From positions 1 through 64,000 of the forward strand of contig NZ_RCTZ02000007.1 in the NCBI RefSeq assembly GCF_003667315.2: DNA of 64,000 bases. Reading direction: 5' to 3'. Within the stretch, counting starts at the first letter, position 1. Every line of letters begins with the position of its first letter. This DNA is from Tropicibacter alexandrii (lineage in GTDB: Bacteria > Pseudomonadota > Alphaproteobacteria > Rhodobacterales > Rhodobacteraceae). Position numbers and translations under genes: made by a program. The notes under the pieces were generated by a model. The model worked only from the letters and a program-made list of their open reading frames with translations, made no database searches and was not told the origin of the DNA. This document shows positions 60,829 to 64,000 of the stretch, piece after piece.

Positions 60829-61465
60829 AGAGCTGTTTCGCTTCTTCCAAGGTTTCAAACATATGCAGCTTGCCATCCATCAGGACGGCCGCCTTTTTCG
60901 CGAATTTTTCCAGCGTCTTGGGCTGGTGGGACACGATCACGATGGTGGTGGTGCGCAGGCGCTCGGCCAGCAGGTCGCCCGCCTTCTTGTTGAATTCGAC
61001 ATCCGTCGAGTTCGGCATGCCCTCGTCGATCAGGTACATGTCGAAATCCAAGGCCAGCATCAGCGCAAAGGTAAACCGGGCGCGCATCCCGGTCGAGTAG
61101 GTGCCAAGCGGCTGGTCGTAATATTCCTTCAGATCACATAGCCAACGGCAGAAACTGTCGACGTAATCGGGGTCGAGGCCATAGAGCCGCGCGATGAAGC
61201 GGGCGTTTTCCTTGGCCGAAATCTTGGACACGACACCGCCCATGAACCCCAAGGGAAAGGAAATGCGGCAGCCGCGCCGAATCTCGCCCTCATCGGGTTT
61301 CTCAAGCCCCGCCATCATGCGGATCAGGGTCGTCTTGCCGGTGCCGTTCGGCGCGAGGATGCCCAGAGATTCCCCCAGATCAACGCGAAAGGACACGCGA
61401 TCAAGGATGACCTTGCGCTGTGTCCCCGTCCAGAAGGACTTGCTGACCATGTCGAATTCCAACAT
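60806..61465 (-). CDS. Capsule polysaccharide ABC transporter ATPase (KpsT type)
   Basis: A 219-residue ABC ATPase: Walker A APNGTGKTT (about 39-47; the usual first Gly is Ala), signature YSTGMRARFTFALML, Walker B DMYLIDEGM and the switch His in VSHQP. The ATG at 61465 (MLEFDMVSKSFWTG) is the family start. It should pair with a KpsM permease, which is not in the window. The 245-base gap to the next gene shows no feature. Confidence 0.92.
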   Translation of the reverse strand: MLEFDMVSKSFWTGTQRKVILDRVSFRVDLGESLGILAPNGTGKTTLIRMMAGLEKPDEGEIRRGCRISFPLGFMGGVVSKISAKENARFIARLYGLDPDYVDSFCRWLCDLKEYYDQPLGTYSTGMRARFTFALMLALDFDMYLIDEGMPNSTDVEFNKKAGDLLAERLRTTTIVIVSHQPKTLEKFAKKAAVLMDGKLHMFETLEEAKQLYDYETQG

Positions 61466-61710
61466 CTGGGTTGCCCCGAAACTGCCCACACCACCCCACG
61501 CGTCAGCGGGGATGGTGCCTGTCTACGCGTGGAATTTGTTCATATTATGGCCTTTGACGGCAACAAAGACAACTTGACAGAACATCGTTTCGCGTTCGCG
61601 AAACAGTGACCGTGTGTGAGCCTGCCGCCGGTCCGGCAAGACCGTCTCGCAATTTGTCGAAATGGCGGGGCATGTCTTGAAAATTCCGGGCCACCGGGCA
61701 GGTAAGGGGC

Positions 61711-62286
61711 ATGAAGATCGCCGAGGATATCCGCGCCTGCCGCCTGTGCGCCGACCGCTTCGCCGCGACCGAGACGCGCCACGCCCCCCGTCCGGTGCTG
61801 CGCGCGCAGCCCGGCGCGCGCCTGATGGTCGCTGGGCAGGCGCCGGGGATGCGCGTGCACCAGTCGGGTCTACCCTTTGACGATCCCTCGGGTGACCGCC
61901 TGCGGGACTGGCTGGGGATCGACCGAGAGACCTTTTATGACGTGACCCGCGTTGCCATCGTGCCGATGGCCTTCTGCTTTCCGGGCTATCGCAAGGGGTC
62001 GGACCTGCCGCCGCCGCCGATCTGCGCGCGGACATGGCGCGCGCCGCTGCTTGACGCGCTCGGGCCCGTGCCTTTGACCCTGCTGGTCGGGGGGCATGCG
62101 CAGTCGTGGCACCTGAAGACCCGCAACGTCACCGACACCGTCGCCCGCTGGCGCGACTATCTGCCCGGCATCCTGCCCTTGCCGCATCCGTCCTGGCGCA
62201 ATACGGCTTGGCTCAAACGCAATCCGTGGTTCGAGGCCGAGCTGGTGCCTGCGCTCCGCGCCCGTGTCGCCGAGGTGATGAGATGA
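61711..62286 (+). CDS. Uracil-DNA glycosylase family protein
   Basis: A 191-residue protein with CRLCADRF near the N-terminus, then VAGQAPGMRVHQSGLPFDDPSG (glycosylase motif A-like) and LPHPSWRN (motif B-like HPS). This places it in the UDG superfamily, close to family 4/5-like members lacking a full Fe-S Cys set. Substrate unknown. Its stop overlaps the next gene (ATGA). Confidence 0.85.
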   Translation: MKIAEDIRACRLCADRFAATETRHAPRPVLRAQPGARLMVAGQAPGMRVHQSGLPFDDPSGDRLRDWLGIDRETFYDVTRVAIVPMAFCFPGYRKGSDLPPPPICARTWRAPLLDALGPVPLTLLVGGHAQSWHLKTRNVTDTVARWRDYLPGILPLPHPSWRNTAWLKRNPWFEAELVPALRARVAEVMR

Positions 62287-63068
62287 CCCAGACCGCTTTG
62301 GACAAGGCTTTTGCCGCGATGGACGCCGCCCCTGGCGACGACGCGGCGCGGCTGCGGTTCTATGACCGATTGGCGGGGGCCGAGCTGTTTCTCATGCTGA
62401 CCCGCGAGGCGGAAGAGGACCGCATCGACCCGGAGGTGTTCGAGGTCGAGGACCAGTCCTTTGTCCTTGCCTTCGATCTGGAGGAACGGCTGTCGGCCTT
62501 TGCCGGTCGTCCTGTTCCCTATGTCGCCCTGTCGGGGCGCGCGCTGGCGGGGATGCTGGCCGGGCAGCGGATCGGGCTGGCGCTGAATATCGAGGTCGCG
62601 CCGTCGGCGCAATTGCTGCCGGCCGAGGCCATGGCATGGCTGGCCGAAACCCTCGGACATGCGCCCCAGCAGGCCGAGGCGCGCCCCGAGCAGGTCTTGC
62701 CCCCCCGCATCCCCGAAGCATTGGTGACCGCGTTGGACGCAAAGCTGGCTACCGCAGCCGGACTGGCGCGCAAGGCCTATCTGGCGCAGGTCGTCTACGA
62801 AGGCGGCGGGCGCGGGCATCTGCTGGGCGTGACCGGGGCCTTGCCCGGCGCCGAGGCGGCGCTGGCCGGGGCGATCAACGAGGCGCTGGTGTTTTCCGGT
62901 CTCGAGGCGGGGGCGCTCGACGTGACGTTCATCCGCGACGACGACCCGCTGGCGGCGGAACTGGCGCGCGTGGCGTTGCGCTTTGACCTGCCGGAACCGG
63001 AGGCGCCGCGCGAATACCGGCCTCTCGCGCCCGGCATGGACCCGGACGCGCCGCCGAAACTGCGCTAG
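62283..63068 (+). CDS. SseB family protein
   Basis: A 261-residue protein with an N-terminal SseB domain (RLRFYDRLAGAELFLMLTRE, YVALSGRALAGML) and a C-terminal domain (AYLAQVVYEGGGRGHLLGVTG). SseB-like proteins are poorly understood. Translationally coupled to the glycosylase gene. It ends convergent with the cytochrome gene, overlapping it by 4 bases. Confidence 0.85.
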   Translation: MTQTALDKAFAAMDAAPGDDAARLRFYDRLAGAELFLMLTREAEEDRIDPEVFEVEDQSFVLAFDLEERLSAFAGRPVPYVALSGRALAGMLAGQRIGLALNIEVAPSAQLLPAEAMAWLAETLGHAPQQAEARPEQVLPPRIPEALVTALDAKLATAAGLARKAYLAQVVYEGGGRGHLLGVTGALPGAEAALAGAINEALVFSGLEAGALDVTFIRDDDPLAAELARVALRFDLPEPEAPREYRPLAPGMDPDAPPKLR

Positions 63069-63643
63069 GGGCAGGCCGCGCCGCTGTCGATCCAGGCGCG
63101 GGTCAGGGCGCCGAAGATCTCTTGGCTGCCAGGCGCGGGCGTGCGCCCGGTGCCCGGCTCCCACCCCCAACCGACCAGCCCGTCGGTGGCGTTGTGCTCG
63201 TGCAGGGCCTCCAGATCGCGGTTCCCGTTGCGGGCGGGATCCTTCAACTGCGCGCAGATTTCGCCAACCGCAAGCCCCTGCCACCCCATCGACACCGGCG
63301 CGAGGTGCCATGGGTCATGTCCGGGCAAACTGCCCGGATAGCCTACGAAATCGCGGTTCGCCTCGCCGTGGCAGGCGGTGCAGTGCAGGCCCGCCGGACC
63401 TTCGTTCTCGGGGCCGCGGGTGATGGGCGGCATGTGCGGGGTCATCTCGTCGCCCTGCGTGGGTCGGTCCCCCACGGGGTGGCAATTCAGGCAGCGCGGA
63501 TGGGTCAGGACCTTGGCCATCTCCTCGAATATCGCGGCAGAGCGTTCCGTCTCGTCCGCGATATCGGCAAAGGCGTCGGGGCCGCGCAGCGTTTCGGCGG
63601 CGAGGGGCCCGGCAGTCAGGGCAAGGATCAGGGCTATGCGCAT
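63065..63643 (-). CDS. Periplasmic dihaem c-type cytochrome
   Basis: A 192-residue protein with a signal peptide (about 1-16, MRIALILALTAGPLAA) and two haem-binding CXXCH motifs (CLNCH at about 51-55 and CTACH at about 88-92). A short Met/His-rich stretch DEMTPHMPPITRG lies between them. I cannot assign a partner; it may be the electron carrier of a dehydrogenase encoded elsewhere. Confidence 0.85.
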   Translation of the reverse strand: MRIALILALTAGPLAAETLRGPDAFADIADETERSAAIFEEMAKVLTHPRCLNCHPVGDRPTQGDEMTPHMPPITRGPENEGPAGLHCTACHGEANRDFVGYPGSLPGHDPWHLAPVSMGWQGLAVGEICAQLKDPARNGNRDLEALHEHNATDGLVGWGWEPGTGRTPAPGSQEIFGALTRAWIDSGAACP

Positions 63644-63694
63644 TTCGGGCTCCGGTCGGTTGACACGGGGTCAACGCGCCGGAGCGGGATTGGT

Positions 63695-64000
63695 TCACGC
63701 CACGCCAAGATCCTGCCGCAGGGTCGGCAGCGTGTCGCCCTGCGCCGGGGTCGCCTCCCAGATCGCGCGGGCGATAGCGCGCGAAAGGCACAGGCTGGCC
63801 GCATGGCCCAGCAGCGCCAATTGGCTCGGGTCCTCGACCATACGCGCGCCGGTCGACGCGGCAAAGACCAGATCGCCATCCATCGGGCTGTGCGCGGGCA
63901 GGATAGCGCGGGCGATGCCGTCATGGGCGGCGACCGCCAGCCGGTGACACTGCGCCTTGTCCAGCGCCGCATCGGTGGCGACGATGGCAATCGTCGTGTT
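63695..64000 (-). CDS. P1 family peptidase (DmpA/aminopeptidase type), C-terminal part
   Basis: Partial: the N-terminal part lies beyond the window. The visible 101 residues begin NTTIAIVATDAALDK, which in this N-terminal-nucleophile family is just after the self-cleavage site, and continue HDGIARAILPAHSPMDGDLVFA to the C-terminus LPTLRQDLGVA. The DmpA family releases N-terminal residues from peptides and amides. Confidence 0.88.
   Translation of the reverse strand, partial: NTTIAIVATDAALDKAQCHRLAVAAHDGIARAILPAHSPMDGDLVFAASTGARMVEDPSQLALLGHAASLCLSRAIARAIWEATPAQGDTLPTLRQDLGVA

Overview
The window is high-GC DNA that looks like a member of the Rhodobacteraceae (Roseobacter group or a close relative) able to do anoxygenic photosynthesis, probably aerobically. 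The pointers are a single contiguous photosynthesis gene cluster of about 45 kb, spheroidene-series carotenoid genes including crtA, the oxygen-dependent cyclase gene acsF with its partner bciE, a reaction-centre cytochrome gene pufC instead of pufX, and PpsR/PpaA control. No bchE, bchJ, idi, pufX or LH2 (puc) genes are present in the window.

Layout. Positions 1-58 hold the 3' part of a CAU-anticodon tRNA (probably initiator) with a terminator. The cluster then runs in blocks. bchO-bchD-bchI-crtA is on the minus strand, divergent from crtI-crtB-tspO on the plus strand. crtC-crtD (minus) meets tspO tail to tail and diverges from crtE-crtF. bchCXYZ-pufQBALMC-dxs follows on the plus strand (crtE to dxs is the classical superoperon arrangement). 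A bidirectional terminator at 22941-22977 separates this from a long minus-strand operon read bchF-N-B-H-L-M-lhaA-puhA-puhB-puhC-bciE-acsF-puhE-hemA-cycA. On its other side ppaA, ppsR, bchG, the pucC-like gene and bchP run on the plus strand. Together these make ALA, Mg-porphyrin, bacteriochlorophyll a, carotenoid, LH1, the reaction centre and its assembly factors, plus soluble and bound cytochromes. Eight perfect TGT-N12-ACA PpsR/CrtJ sites mark the crtA/crtI, crtD/crtE, bchC, bchF/ppaA and bchG control regions.

From 44955 onwards the genes are unrelated to photosynthesis. There is a TRAP-transporter/opine-type amine oxidase module (dctQMP, DadA-like oxidase, 2Fe-2S protein, FAD oxidoreductase, RidA) with a divergent LysR regulator. 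Next is a tightly coupled four-gene unit: outer-membrane-like protein, ECF sigma factor, anti-sigma factor and secreted subtilase. The anti-sigma factor ends in what looks like a subtilase propeptide domain, and this is the best candidate for an undescribed signalling system. A tRNA-Ser, a capsule-export pair (KpsE/KpsT type), a uracil-DNA glycosylase family protein, an SseB-like protein, a dihaem cytochrome and the end of a P1-family peptidase complete the window.

Other unusual points: crtA appears to start at ATT. crtC has no usable start codon upstream of its conserved N-terminus. A CCCGGGTCAAGCCCGGG palindromic element occurs at least four times, twice inside coding genes (bchY and bchB).
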